Made by a program: the position numbers and the translations under genes | In this document: positions 53,701 to 62,040 of the stretch, in pieces | Layout of the letters: each line of letters starts with the position of its first letter | Numbering within the stretch: the first letter of the stretch is position 1 | Notes under the pieces: model-generated | What the model was told of the DNA's origin: nothing | The model's input: only the letters and a program-made list of their open reading frames with translations | Database searches by the model: none | Assembly: GCA_018241225.1 (NCBI GenBank) | Contig: JAFEEG010000001.1 | Span: 124,001-188,000, forward strand | Length of the DNA: 64,000 bases | Source of the DNA: Pseudomonadota bacterium | Lineage (GTDB): Bacteria > Pseudomonadota > Gammaproteobacteria > Burkholderiales > Burkholderiaceae_C | Direction of reading: 5' to 3'

Positions 53701-54525
53701 GGCCCCGTGCACCCGCTTGGCGGCAACGGCGCGGTCCAGCAGCAGCTGCAGTTCGTCGACCCAGCGCAGCCACGGCGCCTTCATCTCGGCCAGTGCGCGT
53801 TGCGCCTGTTCCATCACGTCGCCCAAGGCCACGTCAGGTGGCAGGCCGGCGCCCAGCGCATCGCCCAGCAGGCGCAGCTTTTCGACGTCGGCCTGCAGCC
53901 GCTCGGGGTTGCTCCACCAGTCACGCACCTGCTGCGCCTGCTCGCGCGGCAAGGGCGTGAAGAAGGTGCGCCAGTAGTCGCGGGTGCTTTCGGCCAGCAG
54001 CTCGCGCTGGTCGGTCTCCAGGGTCTGGCTGAACAACGCGCCGCTGTCGAAGGCGTGCTCGCGAAGCATGCGGTTGCACCAGCCATGGATGGTGGAGACG
54101 GCCGCCTCGTCCATCCACTCGGCGGCCAGCCGCAGGGTGCGGGCGCAGGCAGGCCACTGCTGCGGCGCAAAGTCGGCCCGCAGGTCGTGCAGCAGGTCTT
54201 CTGCGCGCGGCCTGGATGCCACTTGCTCCGGCTCGGCCAGGAAGGCTTGGGCGGCCTCGGCCAGGCGCGCGCGGATGCGGTCGCGAAGCTCCTTGGTGGC
54301 CGCCTCGGTAAAGGTCACCACCAGGATCTCGGGCGGCGTGAGCGGGCGGCCGAAGGCCACGCCTTCGCCACCATGGCCCAGCACCAGCCGCAGGTACAGC
54401 GCGGCAATGGTGAAGGTCTTGCCGGTGCCGGCACTGGCCTCGATGAGCTGGCTGCCCACCAGTGGCAGGGTGAGTGCATCCAGCAGCTTGGGCGTGCCTT
54501 CGGAAAGCGGCGGGTGCACGCTCAT
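50707..54525 (-). CDS. recB: RecBCD helicase-nuclease subunit RecB
   Basis: A 1272-residue 3'-5' helicase and nuclease. The UvrD-type Walker A EASAGTGKTFT is near residue 28, followed by VTFTEAATKELR and the Walker B LIDEFQDTD near 410, then IAVTVHKSKGLEFP-type motif VITVHKSKGLEFPLV near 800. The C-terminal nuclease has the VADYKSNWLG core (Asp-Tyr-Lys) near 1190. It unwinds DNA ends and cuts at Chi-like signals. GGAG lies 8 bases before the ATG, which overlaps the recC stop by four bases. A low-complexity Ala/Gln segment near 1030-1060 is not conserved. Confidence 0.95.
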   Translation of the reverse strand: MSVHPPLSEGTPKLLDALTLPLVGSQLIEASAGTGKTFTIAALYLRLVLGHGGEGVAFGRPLTPPEILVVTFTEAATKELRDRIRARLAEAAQAFLAEPEQVASRPRAEDLLHDLRADFAPQQWPACARTLRLAAEWMDEAAVSTIHGWCNRMLREHAFDSGALFSQTLETDQRELLAESTRDYWRTFFTPLPREQAQQVRDWWSNPERLQADVEKLRLLGDALGAGLPPDVALGDVMEQAQRALAEMKAPWLRWVDELQLLLDRAVAAKRVHGAKLQARHYQPWLDALRLWAASDERMPLQSASTAWRRLTPEGLAEVFKPDMPVPEHPALDDMLTLRDRIAALPDGRTPVLRHAAGWIAQRFDAEQARRAQMGFDELLTRLDAALQGPNGERLAALIREQFPVALIDEFQDTDPLQYRIFNAVYRAASNAPETALVLIGDPKQAIYAFRGADIYTYLAARRDTAGRHSTLGTNFRSTRGMVDAVNHVFLRAEERSTGQGAFLFRDAHGHNPVPFVAVQPRGRSERWCVGGTDAPALVCWTLPDADDAKSKTDGQRAMSAACATEIVRLLNAGTKGQAGFVGEAGQMRALQAGDVAVLVNSGREARAVREALSERNLRSVYLSDQDSVFQSAVAADLQRWLLACAEPEDERPLRAALGSATLGLPLHALDQLNRDELQWEARVLQFRSYQQTWRRQGVLPMLRHLLHDFEVPQHLLARQDERSLTDLLHLAELLQQASLLLDGEHALIRWLAEQRADSEFASADTDARRLRLESDAELVKVITVHKSKGLEFPLVFLPFATSFFANKGDKLPLKWHEDDGTLVVALEADDEAVARMDQERLGEDLRKLYVALTRARYATWVGVLPLPDVERSALGYLLAGGQALPPPALQDALQELAQGCQAIAVQPAPLPQSTLYEPPRQQLQALPAPPLPSGPRERWWIASYSALRRADASSAAQAHEEGGQADAALADQPAPASAQEDIYADSSQAEGIEGADRAPPAAGGGPAAGSLHDFPRGAAPGSFLHGLLELAGRHGFARVHADPALQAELATQIERRCQLAGWGEWAAPLNAWLLGWLAQPLDLQRLGAACAVAPAQLASLQIEMEFLLAAQHVDTLALDALVCRHTLGGAARAPLLPQQMNGMLKGYIDLVFEHGGRYYVADYKSNWLGPHDADYGADALREQVLAHRYELQYVLYIFALHRLLRSRLPGYDYERHMGGAVYIFLRGQAAAGQGLHLERPPLALMNALDDIFRGIRRPAKPLPKGQMELDL

Positions 54526-57500
54526 TGCGCCTGCTCCTTCGGCGGCTTGCCCACGGCCTCGCTCAAGGGCTTGAGCAGTTGCTCGGCCCAATGCGCGAAT
54601 TCGCCCCCGTGCCACAAGGCGTCGAAGTCGGCAAATGCACGGGCCAGGTAGTCGTTGTCGTCGCGCTCGGCACGGCGGCCAAAGCGTGGATCGTGGTCTT
54701 CGAAGATGCCGCGCGCGGTCTCGCGCGCTTCTTCATGCACTGCGCCGGGGCTGCCGCCCTTGTCGATCCATGCCAGCGCCGTCTGCAGCGCCAGCGGCAG
54801 CGGGCGGTGCAATCCCTGCTGCCAGGCGCGCAACAGCCGCTGCCAGTAGGCCAGGGCCAATTCGGGCGACAGCGGTTCGAGCTGGACCTTGCCAGCCTTG
54901 CTGATGATGATGGTCGTCAGCGGCTTGCCGGCCACGTGCGCCGCCACGTGTGCCACCCAGAACGGCACCACGCGGTCGCGCCGGTAGCTGCGGCCCTTGA
55001 CCAGGCTGCCGCTGTCCAGCAGCAGGCGGCAGCGTTGGCCCGCATCGTCGGTGCGCAATTGGCCCAGCCAGTCTTGCAGGTGCAGCGATTCGTGGGCTTC
55101 ACCCGCTGGCAGGTAGTCCAGCGCCGCATCGGGCAAGGCATGCGGCCATTGCACCAGCGCCTTGGCGTATTCGCCGAACATCTTCTCCATGGGCGCGGCC
55201 AGGTCGTCCTGCACCAGTTCGCCAAAAGCGCCCTCGGGCAGGTCGCCGCGGCCCGCCATGCGGGCCAGTTCATCGTGCATGGCGGCATCGCGCGCATCAG
55301 GGTCGGCCGCCGTCTGCGCGCGGATCAGCTCGTCCTGCAGGCGCCAGTTCTCCAGGCCATTGAGCTCGAAGGGCTCCTGGTCCTCGCCGGCCGGGTCATC
55401 GCTTTCGAAATGGATGGCCAGGCGCAGGCGGAAGAAGGTCTTCGCGGGGTTGCGCAAGAAGTCGCTGAGCAGGCGAAGTGTCAGCGGACCTTCGAAGCGC
55501 CACTCGGGCAAGGCGGGCACGCTCGCGCCATCGGGTGCGGCGGGCTGCGCCATGCTGCGCCACTCGTGGGCATGGCTGAACAGGCGCGGGTCGTCGCCGA
55601 CATGGAAGTACGCCGCGTCGAAGGGCTGCAGCTTGTGCTCCACCGTGAGGGCGTGCAGCAGCCGCTCGCCGGCCTTGTCCTGGCTCAGCGCCGAGTCGCC
55701 TGAGAGGCGCCAGCCGGCGGCCAGGTGGTCGCGCAGCTGCGCCACCAGCACCGAGGGCGGGCGCTCCGAATGGTCGTGGATGCTGCGCCCCACCCAGCTG
55801 ATGTGCAGGCGCTCGCGCGCCGACAGAAGCGCCTCCAGGAACAGGTAGCGGTCGTCCTCGCGACGCGATCGGTCGCCGGCCCGGTAGTCCTGGCCCATCA
55901 GGTCGAAGTCGGCGGGGGTGCGGCTGCGCGGATAGTCTCCGTCGTTCATGCCCAGCAGGCAGACCATTCGAAACGGAATGGCGCGCATGGGCAGCAGCGT
56001 GGCAAAGGTCACTGTGCCGGCAAAGAAGGGGCGATTGAGCGTGGGCTGGTCGATCTGCGACAGCCAATGCTCGCGCACCACAGGCAGCGGCAGGCGCTCT
56101 TGCTCGAGCTGCGCGCTGTCGCAGGCGTCCAGCCATTCCTGCAGGGCAGCTTGCAGACGCCGCAACAGGAAGCCGTCGGCATCGTCCTGCGGCAGGAAGA
56201 AGTCGGCCAGCACGGCGCGCAGGCGCTCGCCCCACTGCTGCGGCGTGGCGGGCTCGGCCAGCTGGCGCCAGTGCGCGTCCAGCGCCGACACAAATCGCAC
56301 CAGGGGGCCGAGCAGCGCGGCCTCGAGGCCGCCCACTTCGTCCAGCGGCTCGATGTGCTCCCACGCTTCGCCGCTGCCCACCGCATAGCCCAGCAGCATG
56401 CGCGCCAGGCCGAAGTCCCAGCTGTTCTGCGTGCCGGCTACGGGCAGGCCGAGCGCCTGACGCTGCTGCGCATGCAGGCCCCAGCGGACATTGGCCGCGC
56501 GCACCCAGCGGTGCAGCAGCGGCAGTTGCGCGGCATCGATGTCGAAGCGCGCGCGCACCGCAGGCACTTCGAGCCAGTCGAGCACGTCGCTGGTGGCGAT
56601 GCGCGATTGAGGCAGCGCCAGCAGGCGCTCCAGCGCGCCCAACAGCGGATCGTGGTGACGTTGCGCCTGGTCGGCCACGCTGAAGGGGATGTAGCGCGCA
56701 TCGTCGGGCGGCAGCAGGCCGAACACGGCCTGGATGTGCGGCGCGTAGGCCGCCACGTCGGGCACCATCACGATCACGTCGCGCGGGCGCAAGCCGGGGT
56801 CGGCGGCGAAGGCGGCGAGCAGCTGGTCGTGCAGCACCTCGACCTCGCGCTGCGGCCCATGGCTGACATGGAAGCGGATGGACTGGTCGGCGTTTGCATC
56901 CAGCGCCGGCCAGCGCTCACGCGTCTCGGCCAGCGGGCGCAGGTCGCGAATGTCGTCCTGCAACTGGCGCAGCAAGGTCTCGCCCGCATCGGCGTCGAAG
57001 CAGTCGATGCGCTGGCCGAGCGCCGCGAGCTGCTGCGCATGGCGTTCGTGGGCGTCGTCGAACTGGTCGAGCAATCGGATGAAGTCGCGCCCCTGCTTGC
57101 CCCAGGCCGCGAGCAGCGGATGGGCGTGCAGGTGCAGCTGGTCTTCAGGAATATCGCCTTCGCTGCCCGCGCGGCGCTTGCGGCGCGAGGCCGCCGCCTG
57201 CGCGCGCAGCAGGTCCTTGTCGGCCACGATGTGGGACCAGTCGTGCTCGCTGGGGTTGTGCACGCACATCAGCACCTGCGTCCAGCGCGCCAGCGCAGCC
57301 AGCACTTCGAGCGATTGCTGCGGCAGCGAAGAGATGCCGAACATCAAGAGCCGGCGAGGCAGCCCGGGTGGGGGCGCGCCTTCGGGGATCTGCGCGGCCC
57401 GCGCCAGGAAGCGCTGGTGCACGGCGGCACGGCTGGTGTTCGCAAGCGCCGGGCCCACGTCCTCCTGCAATGCACGCCACAGGCGGGGCTGCCAGCGCAG

Positions 57501-58076
57501 TTCCGGGGGCACGGCCTGCAGGCCACCGCGACTGGTGACGATCTGGTCCTGCCCCTGCGCCCACGCATCCAGCCAGTCGGCGCGATACACCTGGTACTGG
57601 TCGAACAGGTCGGCCAGGCGCTCGGCCAGTTGGTGGCGCTTGCGCAGGTCGCTGTCGTCTTCCAGAAAGCGGGCCAGCGGCGCGAACACCGGCTCGGCCA
57701 GCAGTTGGGGCAGCAGGCGCATGAGGCGCCACACCAGCAAGGACTTGTCGAAAGGAGATGCCGCGGGCACGGCGTCGGCGCCGAGCACGGCGCGATAGGC
57801 ACGCCACAGGAAGGCCGAAGGCAGCTCGGTCTGCAGGGCCGCCGCGATGCCTGCCCCGCCCTGCTCCACGTCCTGCGCCAGCGAGAGGCGGATCCACTGC
57901 GCCACGCCGTTGCTCTGCACCAGCACATGCTCGTCTTCCAGCGGCGCGAGCGGATGGCGCTGCAGCCATGCCAGCAGCAGGTCGCGCAGTGCTTCGGGGT
58001 GGTTGCCATGCACCACCATGAGCCCGGGAGGGAGCACGGGGGGCAGGTATGGCGTGGGGGGCGTTTTCAGATCCAT
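54522..58076 (-). CDS. recC: RecBCD Chi-recognition subunit RecC
   Basis: An 1184-residue RecC, the subunit that scans for Chi-like sequences and holds RecB and RecD together. The inactivated helicase fold starts with MVVHGNHPEALRDLL, then VQSNGVAQWIRLSLAQ near residue 55 and CLLGMNDGDYPRSRTPADFDLM near 715. It is first in the leftward operon recC-recB-recD, with four-base overlaps at both junctions. The size fits the family. No upstream ribosome site was obvious. The Chi sequence recognised by this species is unknown. Confidence 0.93.
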   Translation of the reverse strand: MDLKTPPTPYLPPVLPPGLMVVHGNHPEALRDLLLAWLQRHPLAPLEDEHVLVQSNGVAQWIRLSLAQDVEQGGAGIAAALQTELPSAFLWRAYRAVLGADAVPAASPFDKSLLVWRLMRLLPQLLAEPVFAPLARFLEDDSDLRKRHQLAERLADLFDQYQVYRADWLDAWAQGQDQIVTSRGGLQAVPPELRWQPRLWRALQEDVGPALANTSRAAVHQRFLARAAQIPEGAPPPGLPRRLLMFGISSLPQQSLEVLAALARWTQVLMCVHNPSEHDWSHIVADKDLLRAQAAASRRKRRAGSEGDIPEDQLHLHAHPLLAAWGKQGRDFIRLLDQFDDAHERHAQQLAALGQRIDCFDADAGETLLRQLQDDIRDLRPLAETRERWPALDANADQSIRFHVSHGPQREVEVLHDQLLAAFAADPGLRPRDVIVMVPDVAAYAPHIQAVFGLLPPDDARYIPFSVADQAQRHHDPLLGALERLLALPQSRIATSDVLDWLEVPAVRARFDIDAAQLPLLHRWVRAANVRWGLHAQQRQALGLPVAGTQNSWDFGLARMLLGYAVGSGEAWEHIEPLDEVGGLEAALLGPLVRFVSALDAHWRQLAEPATPQQWGERLRAVLADFFLPQDDADGFLLRRLQAALQEWLDACDSAQLEQERLPLPVVREHWLSQIDQPTLNRPFFAGTVTFATLLPMRAIPFRMVCLLGMNDGDYPRSRTPADFDLMGQDYRAGDRSRREDDRYLFLEALLSARERLHISWVGRSIHDHSERPPSVLVAQLRDHLAAGWRLSGDSALSQDKAGERLLHALTVEHKLQPFDAAYFHVGDDPRLFSHAHEWRSMAQPAAPDGASVPALPEWRFEGPLTLRLLSDFLRNPAKTFFRLRLAIHFESDDPAGEDQEPFELNGLENWRLQDELIRAQTAADPDARDAAMHDELARMAGRGDLPEGAFGELVQDDLAAPMEKMFGEYAKALVQWPHALPDAALDYLPAGEAHESLHLQDWLGQLRTDDAGQRCRLLLDSGSLVKGRSYRRDRVVPFWVAHVAAHVAGKPLTTIIISKAGKVQLEPLSPELALAYWQRLLRAWQQGLHRPLPLALQTALAWIDKGGSPGAVHEEARETARGIFEDHDPRFGRRAERDDNDYLARAFADFDALWHGGEFAHWAEQLLKPLSEAVGKPPKEQAQ

Positions 58077-58162
58077 AGACGAAGGCAGGCAGTTTAGTGC
58101 CCGCCCCCTGCCCCACCACGTCAGCCAATGCCCTCGGAAGCGCCTTCGGGCGCCCGGGCGCG

Positions 58163-59707
58163 TCAGTCGTCTTCGCCGGCGCCGGCCCGGCCGCCGCGCA
58201 ACATGCTCAGCTCGAACAGCGAGGTGGTGTCGGTGGACTCGTTGGCAATGGCCACGTAGTAGCGCCCGCGAGCCTTGAAGGCGGTCAGCCCTTCCACCGC
58301 GAGGTCGCCTTCGCTCACGAACATGTCGACGTACTGCACGTCGCGCGGATCGGTAATGTCGAACACCGCCACGGCCGACTTGAGCGTGCGCTCCAGCCCC
58401 ACGAAGGCCAGCACGCGGCCCTGCACGCGCAGCAGCGCCACGCCTTCGGGCTCCACGCCCTTGTTGTCGCTGCGTCCGTCGTCGTAGATGCCCAGGCGAA
58501 TGGCCTCGGCATCGAGCTTGCTGCCGCTGTCGTACACCAGCTCGCCGTCCTGCGCGCGGCGAACCGACATGGAATGGCCGCCAAAGGCCACCAGCGGGCC
58601 ACCACGTGCGGAGTCGACGTTGGAGAAGGTCAGTCGCCCCAGCTCGCTGCCATCGGGCACGTACTCGATGGAGGCGTTGCCGGCCGAGCCGCGGCGCTCG
58701 TCCTCGCCGTCGCCCTCGCCGTTGTCGCGGGCATCGCCTTCGTTGGCCATGACCAGGTACGTTTCACCGCGGAACTCGTAGGCGGCAATGCCGTCGGGCT
58801 GGTACAGGCCCTTGACGGGCACGTTGCGCAGGCGGATGACGCCGTCCTGGTCGCTGGGATCGATCTCGTTGCCCGGCAGCGAGAAGTCCTTCAGGCCCAG
58901 GCCGTAGATCTTGTCGAAGCGGCCACGCTCGATGTCGAGCACGGCCACGCCGTTGGCCTCCTGCAGGCCCACGTAGGCGAAGCGGCCTTGCTTGTCGACG
59001 GCGATGTACTCCGGCTCGGGGCCGTAGGCGCTGTAGGTGGCGGGCTGGGTGGGCAGGCTGCCCGTGGCGGGAAACAGGCGCAGGTGCTGGTAGCCGGGAA
59101 TCGACGGGTCCAGCGCCACGGTGCGCACCCGGCGTTCGCGCACGCCGATGATGCTCACGCTGCCCGCAGGGTCTTCGGCCGAGAGGCCTGCCGCGGTGGG
59201 CCGGGGGTTGGGCGTGCCCTCGTTGGCCACCAGTACCGTGCGGCCATCGGGGGTAAAGGTGAGCATGTCCGGCAAGGCCCCCACCGTGAGCGGTGCGCCA
59301 TTCTGGCGGCGCGTGCGCGTGTCGAAGAACACCACCACGCCGGGCCGCGTGCGGTCGGCCGAGTTCTCGATGGCGAAGGCGGCCAGCCCGTCATGAATCG
59401 CGACGCTGTTGACCAGCCCGAACTGGCTCACGTCGATGTGCGCCAGGCGCTGGCCGGCCGCGCGGTCGATCACGTCCACCCCCCGCACGCCGGCCACCCA
59501 CAGGGTGTCGGTTGTCTCGTCGTAGGCCACGATTTCCGACTTCTGGCCCGGCACCCCGGGCTGGTGCGCAAACTGCCACAGGCGCTGCATCTGCACTTGC
59601 GTCTGCGGATGGACCGCCAGGGCTGGCGCCTGCAGCAGCGCAAGGCTGGCACCACCAATGGCAATGGCGCGCAGGGCAGCGCGAAGTGGCGAAACGGCGA
59701 GAGGCAT
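58163..59707 (-). CDS. Secreted choice-of-anchor I family beta-propeller-like protein
   Basis: A 514-residue exported protein with a signal peptide to ALAVH near residue 31. The remainder is a repeated beta-strand pattern with VAGVRGVDVID, VNSVAIHDG, PDMLTFTPDGRTVLVANEGTPNP, AYVGLQEANGVAVLDI and YLVMANEGDARD, matching the choice-of-anchor I proteins, which look like seven-bladed propellers. Those usually end in an anchoring tail; this one stops after SLFELSMLRGG-acidic residues, so the anchor is missing. AGGTG precedes the ATG. It is divergent from the CDF gene. Function unknown. Confidence 0.8.
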   Translation of the reverse strand: MPLAVSPLRAALRAIAIGGASLALLQAPALAVHPQTQVQMQRLWQFAHQPGVPGQKSEIVAYDETTDTLWVAGVRGVDVIDRAAGQRLAHIDVSQFGLVNSVAIHDGLAAFAIENSADRTRPGVVVFFDTRTRRQNGAPLTVGALPDMLTFTPDGRTVLVANEGTPNPRPTAAGLSAEDPAGSVSIIGVRERRVRTVALDPSIPGYQHLRLFPATGSLPTQPATYSAYGPEPEYIAVDKQGRFAYVGLQEANGVAVLDIERGRFDKIYGLGLKDFSLPGNEIDPSDQDGVIRLRNVPVKGLYQPDGIAAYEFRGETYLVMANEGDARDNGEGDGEDERRGSAGNASIEYVPDGSELGRLTFSNVDSARGGPLVAFGGHSMSVRRAQDGELVYDSGSKLDAEAIRLGIYDDGRSDNKGVEPEGVALLRVQGRVLAFVGLERTLKSAVAVFDITDPRDVQYVDMFVSEGDLAVEGLTAFKARGRYYVAIANESTDTTSLFELSMLRGGRAGAGEDD

Positions 59708-59823
59708 GGTCGGCACCTGTAGTGGAAAGTTCAAAAGGCGCCAAGCCTCACTTCCTTTCATTAAGCTTTCATGACAAGACAAGCCATGCGGCCAGTGCCC
59801 CGGCCGTGGCTAAATACCCAGCC

Positions 59824-60813
59824 ATGAGGGAGTTCACCCGCCTGCACCGCCGACTGCACCCGCAGGCGCAAGCCAAGCGCCTGCGCACCACCGTTGCGCT
59901 GGCCCTGGCCGGCGGGGCGGTCATGGCGGTATTCAAGACCGTGGCGGCCATCGTCACCGGCTCGGCCGCCATGGCTGCCGAGGCAGTGCACTCCTGGATC
60001 GGCACTGCATCGGAGATCTTCCTGGTGGCCGGCTACCTGGCGGCGCGGCGCCCCTCCGACGATGCGCATCCGCTGGGCTACGGGCGCGAGTCCTTCGTTT
60101 GGTCGCTGTTCGGCTCGATCGTGATGTGCGTGGTGGGCGCACAGGTGGCCATCTGGCGCGGCATCACGCAGTGGTATGTGATCGAGCCGCCGCCGGAGTA
60201 CCGGGTGGGCTATGCGGTGCTGCTGTTCTCGCTGGTGTTCCAGTGCCTCTCGTTCGTGCGCGCGGTGCGCTTCGTGCGCGAACGCGCGGCCGAGCGCGAC
60301 CTGGGCATCTTCAAGCATGTGCTGGACACCTCCGACTCGCAGCTGCGCGCCGTCGTGACCGGCGACTTCATCGCGCTGATCGGCCTGCTGATTGCCGCCA
60401 CCGGCATGGGCCTGCACCAGATCACGGGCGAAGTGCGCTACGACGCGCTGGGCTCGATCCTGATCGGGGTGCTGATGGGCACCGCGGGGCTCACGCTCAT
60501 CAACCTCAACCGGCGCTTCCTGGCCGGCGTGCCGCTGCCGGCCGAGCGGCGCGACCTGGCCATCCAGGCCATCGAGCAGCATCCTCAGGTCGAACGCGTG
60601 ACCTACTTCTTCGCCGAGTTCGTGGGGCCGGACCGGCTGGTGGTGGCCGCCCGCGTGATCGTGGCCGGCGACCCACCACAGACCGAGTTGGCGCGCATCC
60701 TGCACGAAATGGAAGAGCGGGTGATGGAGCACAAGGCGGTCGAGCGCGCGGTGTTCGCGCTGGCCGCGCCGGAAGATTTCGAAAGGCTGCGCGGACACCT
60801 TCCGCCGGGCTGA
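59824..60813 (+). CDS. Cation diffusion facilitator transporter
   Basis: A 329-residue inner-membrane transporter of the CDF family, which exports divalent metals such as zinc. Six hydrophobic helices span residues about 25-230, followed by a cytoplasmic ferredoxin-like domain (QAIEQHPQVERVTYFFAEF near 255). In the second helix the metal-site histidine is kept (H56 in AEAVHSWIG) but the expected acid four residues on is glycine (G60). In the fifth helix D181 (VTGDFIALIG) is kept. The start at 59824 is the first ATG before the domain; no clear ribosome site. It belongs to the ZnT9-like branch by overall motif pattern. Confidence 0.85.
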   Translation: MREFTRLHRRLHPQAQAKRLRTTVALALAGGAVMAVFKTVAAIVTGSAAMAAEAVHSWIGTASEIFLVAGYLAARRPSDDAHPLGYGRESFVWSLFGSIVMCVVGAQVAIWRGITQWYVIEPPPEYRVGYAVLLFSLVFQCLSFVRAVRFVRERAAERDLGIFKHVLDTSDSQLRAVVTGDFIALIGLLIAATGMGLHQITGEVRYDALGSILIGVLMGTAGLTLINLNRRFLAGVPLPAERRDLAIQAIEQHPQVERVTYFFAEFVGPDRLVVAARVIVAGDPPQTELARILHEMEERVMEHKAVERAVFALAAPEDFERLRGHLPPG

Positions 60814-60865
60814 AAGCGCCCGACGCCGCCACGGGCGTATTGCGCGCCCGGCACAATTCCAACCC

Positions 60866-61924
60866 ATGCGCATCCACGACCTGAAGCAGCGCCTGCGACA
60901 AGCCGGCGCTGGCCCCAGCCACGAACACCGCTTCTTGCGGACGTGGCTGCGTGCGCAGCCCGGCAACAGCACCAAGCGCCCGCCCGAGAAGTTCTTTCCC
61001 GCCTCGCTGCTGGCGGCCTTGCCTGCCATCGAGACCGACCTGGCCGCGCTGGCCCGCATCCAGGTGGTCGATGCGGGCGAGGATGGCTCCGAGCGCCTGC
61101 TGGTTGCCCTGGCCGACGGCCAGACGGTGGAAAGCGTGCTGCTGCCGCGCGAAGGCCTGTGCGTGTCGTCGCAGGTGGGCTGCGCCGTGGGGTGCCAGTT
61201 CTGCATGACGGGCCAGAGCGGCTTGCTGCGCCAGTTGGGCAGCGCCGAGATCATCGCCCAGGTGGCCCTGGCCCGGGCGCGCCGGCCGGTGCGCAAGGTG
61301 GTGTTCATGGGCATGGGCGAGCCTTCGCACAACCTGGACAACGTCATGGAGGCCATCGAGTTGCTCGGCACGGCCGGCAACATCGGCCACAAGAACCTCG
61401 TGTTCTCCACCGTGGGCGACCCGCGCGCCTTCGAGCGCCTGGCCCAGGGCACGGTCAAGCCGGCGCTGGCGCTGTCGCTGCACACCACCCGGGCCGACTT
61501 GCGCAGGACGCTGCTGCCGCGAGCGCCCAACCTGTCGCCCCAGGAACTGGTCGACGCGTGCGAGCGCTATGCCCGCGCCAGCGGCTACCCCATCCAGTAC
61601 CAGTGGACGCTGCTCGAAGGGGTGAACGACGGCCCCGAGGAAATCGAAGGCATCGTCAGGCTGCTTTCCGGCAAGTGGGGCGTGCTGAACATCATCCCCT
61701 TCAACGAGGTTGAAGGCGCCGGCTTCAACCGGCCGGCGTGGGAGCGATGCGAGCAGATGGCCCGCACCCTGCACCAGCGCGGCATCCTCACCAAGCTGCG
61801 CTATTCGGCCGGGCAGGACGTGGACGGCGGCTGCGGCCAGTTGCGCGCCCGGGTGGCCGCCAACCCGCGCGCCGGCGCGGCGCAGATGCGCCTCGTGCGC
61901 GGCCCTACTCCGTCTGTTCGATAG
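60866..61924 (+). CDS. RlmN-like radical SAM RNA methyltransferase
   Basis: A 352-residue radical SAM enzyme. The cluster motif is CAVGCQFC near residues 109-116, preceded by CVSSQVG. A GMGEPSHNLDNV motif (about 151-162) binds SAM, and the C-terminal cysteine that carries the methyl group in RlmN is present in GGCGQL near 325. Such enzymes methylate A2503 of 23S rRNA. It differs from canonical RlmN, for example in HDLKQRLRQAG at the start, so it may be a paralogue. It begins 52 bases after the CDF gene in the same direction; TTCC-AACCC gives no good ribosome site. Confidence 0.85.
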   Translation: MRIHDLKQRLRQAGAGPSHEHRFLRTWLRAQPGNSTKRPPEKFFPASLLAALPAIETDLAALARIQVVDAGEDGSERLLVALADGQTVESVLLPREGLCVSSQVGCAVGCQFCMTGQSGLLRQLGSAEIIAQVALARARRPVRKVVFMGMGEPSHNLDNVMEAIELLGTAGNIGHKNLVFSTVGDPRAFERLAQGTVKPALALSLHTTRADLRRTLLPRAPNLSPQELVDACERYARASGYPIQYQWTLLEGVNDGPEEIEGIVRLLSGKWGVLNIIPFNEVEGAGFNRPAWERCEQMARTLHQRGILTKLRYSAGQDVDGGCGQLRARVAANPRAGAAQMRLVRGPTPSVR

Positions 61925-61936
61925 CTTTCTGGCCAA

Positions 61937-61964
61937 TTGGCCGGCGGACGGGGTCCTGTAAGAT
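61937..61964 (+). promoter_or_regulatory. Possible promoter of the wzm-wzt exporter operon
   Basis: TTGGCC (61937-61942) and TAAGAT (61959-61964) are 16 bases apart. Transcription would start near 61971, leaving a 70-base leader to the ATG at 62041 and making the earlier in-frame ATG at 61975 unlikely. Confidence 0.4.
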
Positions 61965-62040
61965 ATTGCAACCAATGTCTTACAAGGCAAACTCGACGGC
62001 GTGCTGCCCGTTTGCCCTGGATCCGGAGCTTGCCTCATCA

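Noticed and set aside
51321..54651. Long plus-strand frames opposite recB, including one of 771 codons
   Set aside because: Composition is His/Gln/Ala-biased with no recognisable motif, while recB on the other strand has full helicase and nuclease motifs.
55725..58097. A 790-codon plus-strand frame opposite recC
   Set aside because: Antisense shadow of recC; low-complexity Arg/Gln/Gly composition and no domain.
61975..62040. Upstream ATG for the Wzm permease adding 22 residues
   Set aside because: It lies about four bases after the predicted transcription start and the added residues do not resemble the family.
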